In this document: one piece after another, positions 17,804 to 26,243 of the stretch
How positions within the stretch are numbered: position 1 is the stretch's first letter
Layout: every line of letters starts with the position of its first letter
Origin: Bifidobacterium sp.
GTDB taxonomy: Bacteria > Actinomycetota > Actinomycetes > Actinomycetales > Bifidobacteriaceae
Assembly (NCBI RefSeq): GCF_022647885.1
Contig: NZ_JALCLM010000001.1
Coordinates: 2,278,265 to 2,342,264, forward strand
Reading direction: 5' to 3'
Length of the DNA stretch: 64,000 bases
Position numbers and translations under genes: made by a program
The notes under the pieces: generated by a model
Seen by the model: only the letters and a program-made list of their open reading frames with translations
What the model was told of the DNA's origin: nothing
The model's database searches: none

Positions 17804-19324
17804 ATGAATGTAATCATACAGGTGCTGGACTTTATCAGCCAAGAAATTCTTAATGTCCCTGCCTACCTGATCGGCATTGTAGCCGTTATTGGCCTCATCG
17901 CGCTCAAACGTAGCGCAGGGCAGGTTATCTCAGGTGGACTCAAAGCGGCAATGGGCTATCTCATCCTCGGTGCAGGAGCGACAGTTGTTACTGCAGCACT
18001 GTCACCATTTGGAGAGCTGGTTCTGAAATCTACCGGCGCTCAGGGCGTGGTACCCACTAACGAAGTCATCACGGCACAAGCTTCTAGCCAGTATGGTGCA
18101 ACTTCCGCCTACATCATCGTGCTCAGCTTCCTCATCATGCTGCTCTTTGCACGCTTCACACCACTGAAGTACGTGTTCCTAACCGGCCACCATATGGTCT
18201 TCATGTCAACTCTGCTGGCAGTAGTGCTATCTGTAGGTTTAGGATCCGACAATCAACTTCTCGTCATCTTGGTCGGAGCAGCCCTGATGGGTGTTGTCAT
18301 GGTTGTACTGCCTGCTTTCGCGCAGCCTTTCATGAACAGAGTTACAGGAAATGACAAGCTGGCAATAGGACATTTCAATACACTTGGTTATATTGTCTCT
18401 GGCGCTGTCGGCGCTAAGGTTGGCAAAAAATCACGTTCCACTGAAGACATCAATTTCCCGAAGGGACTGAACTTCCTTCGTGACTCAATGGTCTCAACCA
18501 CTGTGTTAATGATTGTGCTGTACTTGGTGTTCTCAATCTGGGGTGCCATAGTCTTGCCTGCCAAAACAGCTTTTGCAATCTTCCCATCACACCCTGCTAA
18601 TTACGGAGCCTTCTTCATGGCTGCATTCGCTCAGGCATTGCAGTTCGGCATCGGTGTAAGCATTATCCTCTACGGCGTGCGCATCATCCTTGGTGAATTG
18701 GTTCCTGCCTTCCAGGGTATTGCTAATAAGGTAGTTCCTGGCGCTAAGCCAGCTCTAGATGTCCCGATTGTGTTCCCATTCGGAGCAAATGCATCGCTTA
18801 TCGGCTTCCTATCTTCCTTCGCGGGCGGTCTGGTGGCACTCGTCATCATCGCCGTCTGGCTTGGACCGGTTTGGGGAATCGCCCTAATCCTGCCAGGCAT
18901 GGTTCCTCACTTCTTCGATGGTGGTGGTGCTGGTGTATTCGGTAATGCAACTGGTGGTCGTATCGGTTCTGTGGTTGGTGGTTTCATCAACGGCATGCTG
19001 ATTACCTTCCTTCCAGCAGCTCTGATGACCGTTATGGGCAGCTTCGGTATCGCTAATTCAACATTCGGCGATGCAGACTTTGGCTGGTTCGGTACCATTG
19101 TTGGCAATATCGCTCACCTCGGTACAGTTGGCGGTGCAATTGGCTTAATAATCTTTGCAGCCGTGTTGCTTGCTGGTGCTTGGGTTTGGCAAGTTAAAGT
19201 TGTTGACAAAGGCTGGATGCCAGCTAAGGAGCACACTGCTTTTATCGATGAGATCAAAGCAGCAGAGAAGGCAGAAAAAGCTGCTCGCAAAAATGCTCAG
19301 AAATCAGCTACTACTAAAGCATAA
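17804..19324 (+). CDS. PTS EIIC, UlaA-type ascorbate permease
   Basis: Membrane channel of the ascorbate-type PTS, 506 residues with about ten to eleven hydrophobic segments. The UlaA family signatures are visible: VPAYLIGIVAVIGLIAL near the N-terminus, YVFLTGHHMVFMSTLLAVVL, FNTLGYIVSGAVGAKVG, and the glycine-rich LPGMVPHFFDGGGAGVFGNA. The C-terminus is a charged lysine/alanine-rich tail. Last gene of the EI-EIIABC run, followed by a strong hairpin terminator. No ascorbate-6-phosphate lactonase, decarboxylase or epimerase genes follow, so ascorbate is not proven. In other bacteria UlaA-like systems also carry other sugars. Confidence 0.9.
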   Translation: MNVIIQVLDFISQEILNVPAYLIGIVAVIGLIALKRSAGQVISGGLKAAMGYLILGAGATVVTAALSPFGELVLKSTGAQGVVPTNEVITAQASSQYGATSAYIIVLSFLIMLLFARFTPLKYVFLTGHHMVFMSTLLAVVLSVGLGSDNQLLVILVGAALMGVVMVVLPAFAQPFMNRVTGNDKLAIGHFNTLGYIVSGAVGAKVGKKSRSTEDINFPKGLNFLRDSMVSTTVLMIVLYLVFSIWGAIVLPAKTAFAIFPSHPANYGAFFMAAFAQALQFGIGVSIILYGVRIILGELVPAFQGIANKVVPGAKPALDVPIVFPFGANASLIGFLSSFAGGLVALVIIAVWLGPVWGIALILPGMVPHFFDGGGAGVFGNATGGRIGSVVGGFINGMLITFLPAALMTVMGSFGIANSTFGDADFGWFGTIVGNIAHLGTVGGAIGLIIFAAVLLAGAWVWQVKVVDKGWMPAKEHTAFIDEIKAAEKAEKAARKNAQKSATTKA

Positions 19325-19351
19325 GTTCTCCTTACGAGAATGCTGACTACA

Positions 19352-19380
19352 CAGGGGCCACGTTATATACGTGGCCCCTG
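19352..19380 (+). terminator. Terminator of the PTS operon
   Basis: Perfect 12-bp GC-rich stem (19352-19363 and 19369-19380) with loop TATAT, followed by TTGTTGCTTC, 28 bases after the EIIC stop codon. Confidence 0.85.
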
Positions 19381-19698
19381 TTGTTGCTTCATACCCTCAG
19401 TAAGACAAGAAGAAGTTGCGTCTCATAAAACGAGCTCATTTGCACACCACAAATAGCTTTGAGAGCACTAATTATGGCTTTGCAAACCGCACAATCAGGA
19501 AATATTCAGCTTGCTAGCATCATTATTGAAGAATCAGACAAGATAACTCACACTTGACACCCTCATAGTCAAAGGTGAGACGATAGTGGTCGGTGTTGCC
19601 CCAAAGTGATTCGGGATGACTACCAACCAACAGCTGCTCTTGTAAACACGTACAGACGCGTGCGATACAAAGCGCATGAATGATGGAGAAGACACGGT
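19381..19698. other. Intergenic stretch before the permease/ATPase pair
   Basis: About 320 bases with no supported reading frame. It presumably holds the promoter of the FtsX-like permease operon. I see no clear -35/-10 pair and no repeat. Confidence 0.4.
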
Positions 19699-21021
19699 AT
19701 GTTCGTTCTGAAAGAAGCATGGGCAACGATAAGCCGCCATAAAGGGCGTTCCACTCTGGCGGCATTGACGATTGTCATCGTTTCGGTGGTGTCGTTAACA
19801 GGCCTCTCCATACTCAAAGCAGAGAATATTGCGACGACAACAAGTTACGATTCTCAAGACGTCACAGCCATATTCAAGCTCAACCGAGCAAAAGTTATCA
19901 AAGCAAATGAGGGTAAAACCATTGACTGGTCCAAATACACTTTGGGCTGGGAAGATTACATTACCTATGCGCAGGCAGCCGTTGTCCAGTTCAGCGCCGA
20001 TTACAATGAATCCGCAGATATCTCGGCCAGCGGGAACCTTAAAGCAGTGTCTGGTAACTCAGGTACATCCTCTGATACCGCTGTCGGTAAAGGACGTGGG
20101 GCTCTCTCGGTAGTTGGTTTCTCATCAGCAGCATCTGCAAAGAAAGCAGCAAACGGCTCCTTCACTTTGACATCAGGGAAAGCTGTCAGCTACTCGGAAA
20201 GCACAGCGAGCAACACTGTATTAATCTCGCAGGCTCTCGCCAAGAAGAACAATCTCAAAGTGGGCGATAGCATCACTGTTGCCGATATGAAAACTTCGAG
20301 CAAAACGCATAAGTTGACGATTTCAGGTATCTATAAGAATGCCACTACCGCCAAGTCTTCTTCAGCCGATGCAGATAACCCCGATAACGCTATATACACG
20401 AGTTACTACACCTTCATGAGCATGGGTTTGGATTCCGAAACAACCCCTGGTACAGCAGGTCACAGTCTCAATATGGTTTTCGGTTTCAGCACGCCAAAGG
20501 ATTTCAAGACCTTCACGAAGAATGTGCGCAAGGCCGGACTGAGCAAGAATTACGATCTGGTTTCTGAAAGCTTGCAACAGTATAACGAGACAGTTGAGCC
20601 TCTCACACAGACCGCAAAGTGGGCACGCTACACCATGCTCACCTTAGCGATTCTAGGGGCAGTGATACTTCTAGCATGTGGGTTCTTTACTTTGAGCCAC
20701 CGGAAACAAGAAATTGGCATGCTTATGACCTTAGGCGTAGGCAAAGTGAGAATTTCTTGGCGTTTTATCATAGAAATGTTCATAGTAGTGATTCCAAGCT
20801 TGCTCGTTGGGCTGGGCGGAGGCTACGCACTCAACCTACTGGTAGCACGTTGGATTCCCGCCCATAGTATTGCCGAATCAACCCCAGACCTTGGCGTGTG
20901 GAAAATACTCATATCGGTGGCCGCAGGTCTTTGTGCCCTGTGCATCATCGCTGCAATAACACGCATCACGATATTTAGAAAGCGCAACTTATTGCTGCCA
21001 CGACAGGAGGCACAGGCATGA
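19699..21021 (+). CDS. FtsX-like (MacB-type) ABC permease
   Basis: Membrane protein of the type VII ABC family, 440 residues. One helix at the N-terminus (residues ~20-42), a large extracytoplasmic domain of about 260 residues rich in Ser/Thr/Ala/Lys (MacB periplasmic-core-like), then three C-terminal helices (YTMLTLAILGAVILLACGFF; IIEMFIVVIPSLLVGLGG; ILISVAAGLCALCIIAA) with the HRKQEIGMLMTLGVGK loop typical of FtsX/MacB. The ATG follows GGAGAAG. Its stop overlaps the next start (ATGA), so the two products are very likely translated together. Such proteins do mechanotransmission: export, lipoprotein extraction or activation of cell-wall hydrolases. The actual role is unknown. Confidence 0.85.
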   Translation: MFVLKEAWATISRHKGRSTLAALTIVIVSVVSLTGLSILKAENIATTTSYDSQDVTAIFKLNRAKVIKANEGKTIDWSKYTLGWEDYITYAQAAVVQFSADYNESADISASGNLKAVSGNSGTSSDTAVGKGRGALSVVGFSSAASAKKAANGSFTLTSGKAVSYSESTASNTVLISQALAKKNNLKVGDSITVADMKTSSKTHKLTISGIYKNATTAKSSSADADNPDNAIYTSYYTFMSMGLDSETTPGTAGHSLNMVFGFSTPKDFKTFTKNVRKAGLSKNYDLVSESLQQYNETVEPLTQTAKWARYTMLTLAILGAVILLACGFFTLSHRKQEIGMLMTLGVGKVRISWRFIIEMFIVVIPSLLVGLGGGYALNLLVARWIPAHSIAESTPDLGVWKILISVAAGLCALCIIAAITRITIFRKRNLLLPRQEAQA

Positions 21022-22223
21022 GCAGGAAAGCGAAATCCGTACCAGAATCTGAGGAAATAGCGTCTTCCACACCAAACAGCTCTCTGTCACAGAAGGACCT
21101 AGATATGAGCGATCAGTCGAAAGATGAGCACGAGACATCAGCAAATATCGACTCAGCAAAGAATGATGCAGATGTCGACGACATTCAACAAGAAGAGAGT
21201 GCCCCTTCAGTAAGTTTTACCATCGTATTCGACGATGATGACGAAGAAGAAGCTGCGCAAGACGACGATACCAGTGCTGATCACTCATCGGATTCAACGT
21301 CCGCAACCATCGTCGAGAACAATGAAGCAAAGCTCTCTGATGAGCACTCCCCGACTGAGAGCGAAGATAACCACGTCGCTGATGCAGCGTTAGACAAGGA
21401 GCCCTTGCCAGCTGCGAGCGACACTAGCTCAGATGCCACCTCGACGAAAGCTAATCAGCCGGCAAAGACCCAGCAACCAGCAGAATCTGAACATCTCAGT
21501 GATACGAAAGACCCATTGATGCATGTATCTTCGCGTATTAACGCTGAGATACATCGCAAGAGCAAATTGAAAATTGATCAGTACCCTATTCTGTCGCTGC
21601 AAAATGCCAGCTATTTCCCGAAGAAAAACCGATACGCCGTCTTAGATAATGTCAATTGGCCCTTCTACGCCAGTAGCATCCAAACCGTGTTGGTCGACTC
21701 TGAAGATGCTCGAATGGCCACTATGGGTCTGCTCAGTGGTTTATTACTACCTACAGCAGGAACTGTTGAATTCCACGGCAAGAATCTACTCGAGTTGGAA
21801 GCGTCAGAGTACCGTGGGCATCTTGTAGGCATCATGTTCCAGCAGTGCTCCACACGCGACGAGCTCAGTGCCTTGGATAACCTTATACTCACCATGCAGG
21901 CCTCTGGACGTAATTTTCTCAAGCCTATGCCTGTTATTGCCAACGAGCAGCTACGTCGAGTTAACTTCCCTGAGGACCAAATTGACATTCCTGTGGCAAA
22001 GATACAGCTTATTGATAGACGTAGAGCTGAAATAGCTAGAACGTTATGTTGCGATGCAACAGTAATCATTCTTGACGAGCCCACTGCCGGTTTGGAACAT
22101 CAAGAGGCAATTACCATTATGAAACTGTTGGAAGGCCTTACTCAAGAGAATAAACGCTGCGTTATCGTGGTGACCTCAGATGATGATATTGCGCAATACG
22201 GTGAGATGATATACGAAGTCTGA
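21018..22223 (+). CDS. ABC ATPase-like protein with degenerate nucleotide site and acidic extension
   Basis: Partner of the preceding permease, 401 residues. Residues ~1-170 are low-complexity, very acidic and Ser/Thr-rich (runs of Asp and Glu near 70-80), probably disordered. From ~185 on the fold follows a LolD/MacB-type ATPase: the A-loop-like strand, a Q-loop (GIMFQQ), a D-loop/Walker B strand (VIILDEPTAGLE, ~347-358). But where Walker A should be (~225-234) the sequence is VDSEDARMAT with no GxxGxGK[ST]. The LSGGQ signature is replaced by LIDRRRAEIA, and the switch histidine is replaced by VVTSDDD. By family knowledge this should not hydrolyse ATP. It overlaps the permease gene by 4 bases. 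Confidence 0.8.
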   Translation: MSRKAKSVPESEEIASSTPNSSLSQKDLDMSDQSKDEHETSANIDSAKNDADVDDIQQEESAPSVSFTIVFDDDDEEEAAQDDDTSADHSSDSTSATIVENNEAKLSDEHSPTESEDNHVADAALDKEPLPAASDTSSDATSTKANQPAKTQQPAESEHLSDTKDPLMHVSSRINAEIHRKSKLKIDQYPILSLQNASYFPKKNRYAVLDNVNWPFYASSIQTVLVDSEDARMATMGLLSGLLLPTAGTVEFHGKNLLELEASEYRGHLVGIMFQQCSTRDELSALDNLILTMQASGRNFLKPMPVIANEQLRRVNFPEDQIDIPVAKIQLIDRRRAEIARTLCCDATVIILDEPTAGLEHQEAITIMKLLEGLTQENKRCVIVVTSDDDIAQYGEMIYEV

Positions 22224-22227
22224 TGAA

Positions 22228-22269
22228 TTGGCTGATTACGGTTTGCGATTAATGACCGTAATCAGCCAA
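22228..22269. terminator. Perfect inverted repeat after the permease/ATPase pair
   Basis: Perfect 15-bp arms (22228-22242, 22255-22269) with a 12-base loop, starting 4 bases after the stop codon. There is no strong T-run. It lies between two genes of the same strand and may terminate or attenuate before rlmA. Confidence 0.65.
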
Positions 22270-22307
22270 ACTATGTAATACGAAACGAAACTGAGAGTGA
22301 GGTACCG

Positions 22308-23219
22308 GTGAGACGAAGCATCACCAAATTCGATCATCGCACCCTACTCTACCGTTGCCCAATTTGTCATGAGGCTCTAGAACTCGTTCAGGCCAGCTTG
22401 CAGTGTGTTAATCGCCACACCTTTAATATTTCCGCTAAAGGTTTAGTTTCACTACTCCGCGGCGAAAATGGGAATAGCAATTTATATGACCGGAACTTCT
22501 TTGAACACCGCTCTGCTGTTTTCTCGGCAGGTATGTACGAGCATGTAGCAGAAGCTTATTGTGATGCTGTGCGCACAGCGTTGTCTTCCTCGCATAAGTT
22601 CTCAGCGCAAACTTCTCATGAACCGCAAGAGCAGAGCTCAAGAGTTGTGGATGCGGGCTGTGGAGAGGGCTATTACATCCGGCGTTTGCTAAGCAGCGAA
22701 GAGCAACAGCATACGTCACAAACCCTCTCAACGAATCTCATTGCCATTGACCTCTCTAAAGATGCAATCTCATTAGCTGCCATTGGCGGGGGCGATATTG
22801 AATGGGTGGTATCAGATCTCGCGCGTATTCCCCTTCTAGATCACACCGTAGATTGCATTACCAACGTATTTTCACCTGCCAACTATGCTGAATTCGATCG
22901 GATTTTACGCCCTAGCGGCAGGCTTATCAAAATCATTCCAGGGCCGCATCATGTGATGGAGTTACGTAATGCCATCGTCAAAGCTGGCTTGCGCGGAGAC
23001 TCGCAGTATTCCAATCAACAAGTGTTATCAGGCATCAATGAACATATGCATATCGTCAGCACCACCAGAGTGAGTGCTACGACAGCCGTTGATAGTGCCC
23101 TACTCAAAGATTTCATGGCGATGACACCAGTCATGTTCCACATTAACCATGATGACCTTGATCTCAGCACGATTGACGCTATTACAGTCGAAGCTGATGT
23201 AATAGTCGCCACCAGATAA
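22308..23219 (+). CDS. RlmA-type 23S rRNA (guanine-N1) methyltransferase
   Basis: SAM-dependent methyltransferase of the RlmA/TlrB family, which methylates N1 of a guanine in hairpin 35 of 23S rRNA (G745 or G748), 303 residues. The N-terminal zinc knuckle is visible (YRCPICHEALEL and LQCVNRHTFNISAKG), followed by YDRNFFEHRSAVFSAGMY typical of the family, SAM motif I VVDAGCGEGYYIRRL, and NVFSPANYAEFDRILRPSG. It starts with GTG after GAGTGAGGT. The C-terminal part is typical. In some actinomycetes this family gives tylosin-type macrolide resistance; here a housekeeping role is as likely. Confidence 0.9.
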   Translation: MRRSITKFDHRTLLYRCPICHEALELVQASLQCVNRHTFNISAKGLVSLLRGENGNSNLYDRNFFEHRSAVFSAGMYEHVAEAYCDAVRTALSSSHKFSAQTSHEPQEQSSRVVDAGCGEGYYIRRLLSSEEQQHTSQTLSTNLIAIDLSKDAISLAAIGGGDIEWVVSDLARIPLLDHTVDCITNVFSPANYAEFDRILRPSGRLIKIIPGPHHVMELRNAIVKAGLRGDSQYSNQQVLSGINEHMHIVSTTRVSATTAVDSALLKDFMAMTPVMFHINHDDLDLSTIDAITVEADVIVATR

Positions 23220-23286
23220 AACCAAACAGCAGGAATAGCACTTTCAGTCTTAGTAATTGTCTACCACAACGAACTACCGGTGAGTG

Positions 23287-23988
23287 TTACTCAGTACTAC
23301 CCTGTGTAATAGGCACCACTCGGATTTGCCTCGCAGCCTGCAAACCGAGGGCAATTGGTGCAGCTTCTTCAACCTCGCCAACCAAACTAAAACTCACTGA
23401 ATCAGCGTATCTGGCCATTGCTTTGATTCGCACTGCTTTACCAATGCCGAAACCTTCATTCTCCAAATACCGCAGTAGCTCAGGATCTTCATCATTCACA
23501 CGCTCAATACGCACTACAGAGCCTTGCTTAACATCAGAAAGCGGTTCGCTGTTGACCTCACGTATGTCACCAACTTCGCTAGGAATGGGATCTCCATGTG
23601 GATCTTTGCTCGGGTGACCAAGGGTAGCGTCGATCCGGTCAATCATCATATCTGATACAGCATGTTCCAATGAGTCTGCTTCATCATGCACTTCATCCCA
23701 GTGATAACCCAAAGCATCCACAAGAAATAATTCCAATAAGCGATGCCGACGAACCATTTTAAGTGCATATCGTTCACCGCGTTCAGTTAGCGTAACCGCA
23801 CCATATGGCGCGTGCTGCACCAGACCGTTGGTTACCAACCGGCCCAAAGCCCCAGAAACAGTCGATGGTTTCATGCCGGTCTTTTTGGCAATCGCTGCAG
23901 GCTGAATCGGCTCATGCGTCCATTCCTGAAGATCCCAAATTACTTTGAGGTAATCCTGTGTATTAGACGAGAGGCTTTGAAAAGTCAT
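23287..23988 (-). CDS. DtxR/MntR-family metal-dependent repressor
   Basis: Iron- or manganese-activated repressor, 233 residues. It has the winged-helix part (SSNTQDYLKVIWDLQEW; KKTGMKPSTVSGALGRL), the metal-binding dimerisation helices (HRLLELFLVDALGYHWDEVHDEADSLEHAVSDMM with the His/Glu/Asp ligands in family positions; GHPSKDPHGDPIP) and a C-terminal SH3-like FeoA-type domain. The ATG at 23988 follows TGGAG; 33 residues of in-frame sequence upstream do not look like the family. It is divergent from an Nramp transporter with 181 bases between the start codons, which argues for Mn(II)-dependent control of uptake. I could not pick out a clear operator there. Confidence 0.9.
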   Translation of the reverse strand: MTFQSLSSNTQDYLKVIWDLQEWTHEPIQPAAIAKKTGMKPSTVSGALGRLVTNGLVQHAPYGAVTLTERGERYALKMVRRHRLLELFLVDALGYHWDEVHDEADSLEHAVSDMMIDRIDATLGHPSKDPHGDPIPSEVGDIREVNSEPLSDVKQGSVVRIERVNDEDPELLRYLENEGFGIGKAVRIKAMARYADSVSFSLVGEVEEAAPIALGLQAARQIRVVPITQGSTE

Positions 23989-24169
23989 AAGCTCCAGTGT
24001 ATTCAAAGCAGCGTATCTATTGCTGTAGGGGAAGCGTTCACCAATCTGATTACTGAAATTCACCACAAAAGTGATGACACGAAACATTTCACGCTCTATA
24101 CTTCTAGGCGTACAAGATAATTGTTCGAGGGCTCAATACTTTTAGTAAGAGCACTTGAATCGGGGATTC

Positions 24170-25582
24170 ATGAGAGTGAAGGCAGAGGCAGTGTCAGATA
24201 TCAGCGAGGGGGTGACAACCCGACATCACGGACTCGTCGAAACAGCTAATGGGTTGTCACTTGAGGAAATCAACAGCACTATCAGTATCCCCAAGCAATC
24301 CTCAAGTTTCTGGAAGAATTTACTAGCCTTCTCAGGTCCTGGCGCCTTAGTTGCGGTGGGGTATATGGATCCAGGCAATTGGATCACCTCTATTGGCGGC
24401 GGCGCACAATATGGCTATCTGCTCATGTCGGTGATTTTGCTATCAAGCTTAATAGCAATGATGTTGCAGTATATGTCGGCAAAATTAGGAATTGTAACCG
24501 GTCTTGATTTAGCTCAAGCCACAAGAAAGCATACCGGTCGAAAACTCGGCGTTACACTTTGGATTTGCACTGAGCTTGCAGTTATGGCAACTGATGTGGC
24601 TGAAGTTATTGGCGGTGCCATTGCGCTCAACCTGCTATTTGGTATACCCCTCGTTCTCGGTGTCGCTCTAACGGTTTTCGATGTACTCATTCTGCTGCTA
24701 TTGATGCAAATTGGCTTCCGCCGCATTGAAGCAATTGTGGTATCCCTCATCCTGGTCATCATGGCAGTATTCATTTATGAAGTTACCCTTGCGCAACCCG
24801 ATATGGCAGGCGTGATGAAGGGATTCATTCCCAGTCCTGAAATATTCGGCAATGGCCAACTCACCATGGCTTTAGGCATTGTGGGTGCCACCGTTATGCC
24901 TCATAACCTCTACTTGCACTCCTCAATCGTGCAGACCAGAAAATTTGACCGTAACGATGACTCTCAGGTGAAGCATGCATTGCGCTTTGCAACGTGGGAC
25001 TCAAATATTCAGTTAACAGCAGCATTCTTAGTAAACTGCCTGCTGCTGATACTCGGCGCCGCGCTCTTCTTCGGACATGGCGATGGGCTCGACACTTTTA
25101 CCGCTCTTTATAACGCATTAGGCAACGAATCTATTGCAGGCCCAGTAGCCAGCGGTGCACTGAGCACACTGTTCGCGGTTGCACTTCTCGCCTCCGGACA
25201 GAATTCGACTATCACTGGTACACTCACCGGCCAGATCGTGATGGAAGGCTTTATTCGCATGCGCATACCAATGTGGCTTCGCCGCTTGGTCACCCGTGTA
25301 ATCTCAATTATTCCTGTGCTGATTTGCACCATTCTCTTTGGCGGCAAAGAGTCGTCTTTGGACAGCCTGTTAGTCTACTCGCAAGTATTTCTCTGCATTG
25401 CCTTACCTATTTCGATGGTCCCTCTGGTGTGGTTTACCTCCTCAAAGAAAATTATGGGTAAGGAATACGCGAATTCATGGTGGATGGCAACCATAGCGTG
25501 GCTTGTGGTGATTATTCTTACAGGGCTGAATCTGCAGCTAGTAATCCAGGACGTCGGACAATTACTGCAATACTTGAAGTAA
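24170..25582 (+). CDS. mntH: Nramp-family divalent metal (Mn2+) transporter
   Basis: Proton-coupled Mn(II)/Fe(II) importer in the cytoplasmic membrane, 470 residues, eleven or so helices. The diagnostic motifs are present: MDPGNW in helix 1 (near residue 66; Asp and Asn bind metal), [10 protein letters not shown] in helix 6 (near 243), and [19 protein letters not shown], the Nramp transport signature. The start at 24170 is preceded by GGGG. An in-frame TTG 15 bases upstream is a possible alternative. Divergent from the DtxR-type regulator. Confidence 0.93.
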   Translation: MRVKAEAVSDISEGVTTRHHGLVETANGLSLEEINSTISIPKQSSSFWKNLLAFSGPGALVAVGYMDPGNWITSIGGGAQYGYLLMSVILLSSLIAMMLQYMSAKLGIVTGLDLAQATRKHTGRKLGVTLWICTELAVMATDVAEVIGGAIALNLLFGIPLVLGVALTVFDVLILLLLMQIGFRRIEAIVVSLILVIMAVFIYEVTLAQPDMAGVMKGFIPSPEIFGNGQLTMALGIVGATVMPHNLYLHSSIVQTRKFDRNDDSQVKHALRFATWDSNIQLTAAFLVNCLLLILGAALFFGHGDGLDTFTALYNALGNESIAGPVASGALSTLFAVALLASGQNSTITGTLTGQIVMEGFIRMRIPMWLRRLVTRVISIIPVLICTILFGGKESSLDSLLVYSQVFLCIALPISMVPLVWFTSSKKIMGKEYANSWWMATIAWLVVIILTGLNLQLVIQDVGQLLQYLK

Positions 25583-25633
25583 TACCGCAGACGGCGCTCC
25601 GCACGGTCTGCAAAACGACCATCGGGGGATATC

Positions 25634-26107
25634 ATGACAACTCCAGAGCAAGAACATACCGAATCAACGCTCAGTGCAGAAGAACAGCAAGCAGTCAAAG
25701 ACCGCGCACGCGAAATACGACAAAGCAAAAAACGAATTTCTAAGCAGGAACGTGAAGCTTTAGAAGCTCAAGACGTGTCTAATGCCATTGCCAAACTCGA
25801 TGACAGTGATAGAAGTATTGCACAGAGCATTGTTCGTATAGCCGCAGAGGTTGACCCTGAGCTAAAAACCAAACTTTGGTATGGGATGCCGGCATTCACC
25901 AAAAATGGCAAAGTAGTCATACATCTGCTTCCAGCAGGAAAATTTCATATGCGTTATGCGACTCTTGGCTTTGAAGATACTGCCAACCTCGATGACGGAG
26001 ATATTTGGCCCGTTGCATATGCCATCACCTCCATCAATTCTCAGACTGAATCGCTCATCAGGCGTACAATCGCCAACGCGGTACGCAAACTTGAGAATGA
26101 AGGTTAG
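25634..26107 (+). CDS. DUF1801 (YdhG-like) protein
   Basis: Small cytoplasmic protein of the DUF1801 family, 157 residues. After a charged, probably helical N-terminal half (~1-60) it has the family core KTKLWYGMPAFTKNGKVVIHLLPAGKFHMRYATLGFED and a C-terminal helix. The family has an iron-chaperone/frataxin-like fold in known structures, but its function is not settled. It follows mntH by 51 bases on the same strand and has a GGGGG-type RBS, so cotranscription with the metal transporter is possible. A small hairpin follows the gene. Confidence 0.75.
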   Translation: MTTPEQEHTESTLSAEEQQAVKDRAREIRQSKKRISKQEREALEAQDVSNAIAKLDDSDRSIAQSIVRIAAEVDPELKTKLWYGMPAFTKNGKVVIHLLPAGKFHMRYATLGFEDTANLDDGDIWPVAYAITSINSQTESLIRRTIANAVRKLENEG

Positions 26108-26115
26108 ATTACTGG

Positions 26116-26141
26116 TGCCCGTCAGCGATGTTAGACGGGCA
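26116..26141 (+). terminator. Hairpin after DUF1801 gene
   Basis: 8-bp stem TGCCCGTC/GACGGGCA with a 10-base loop, 8 bases after the stop codon. The T-run is weak. Confidence 0.55.
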
Positions 26142-26243
26142 TAATGCGATTACGTCGCTCCTCCCCTTCTTCCCTCTTCTCGTGTTGCCGTACTGGAAAC
26201 GACAAACACCAGACCACCAAAACACAGGGGGAAAAGACTGTTT

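Noticed and set aside
23989..24169. Operator of the DtxR/MntR-type regulator
   Set aside because: It is expected between the divergent regulator and mntH, but I found no convincing palindrome of the DtxR or MntR type, so none is listed.
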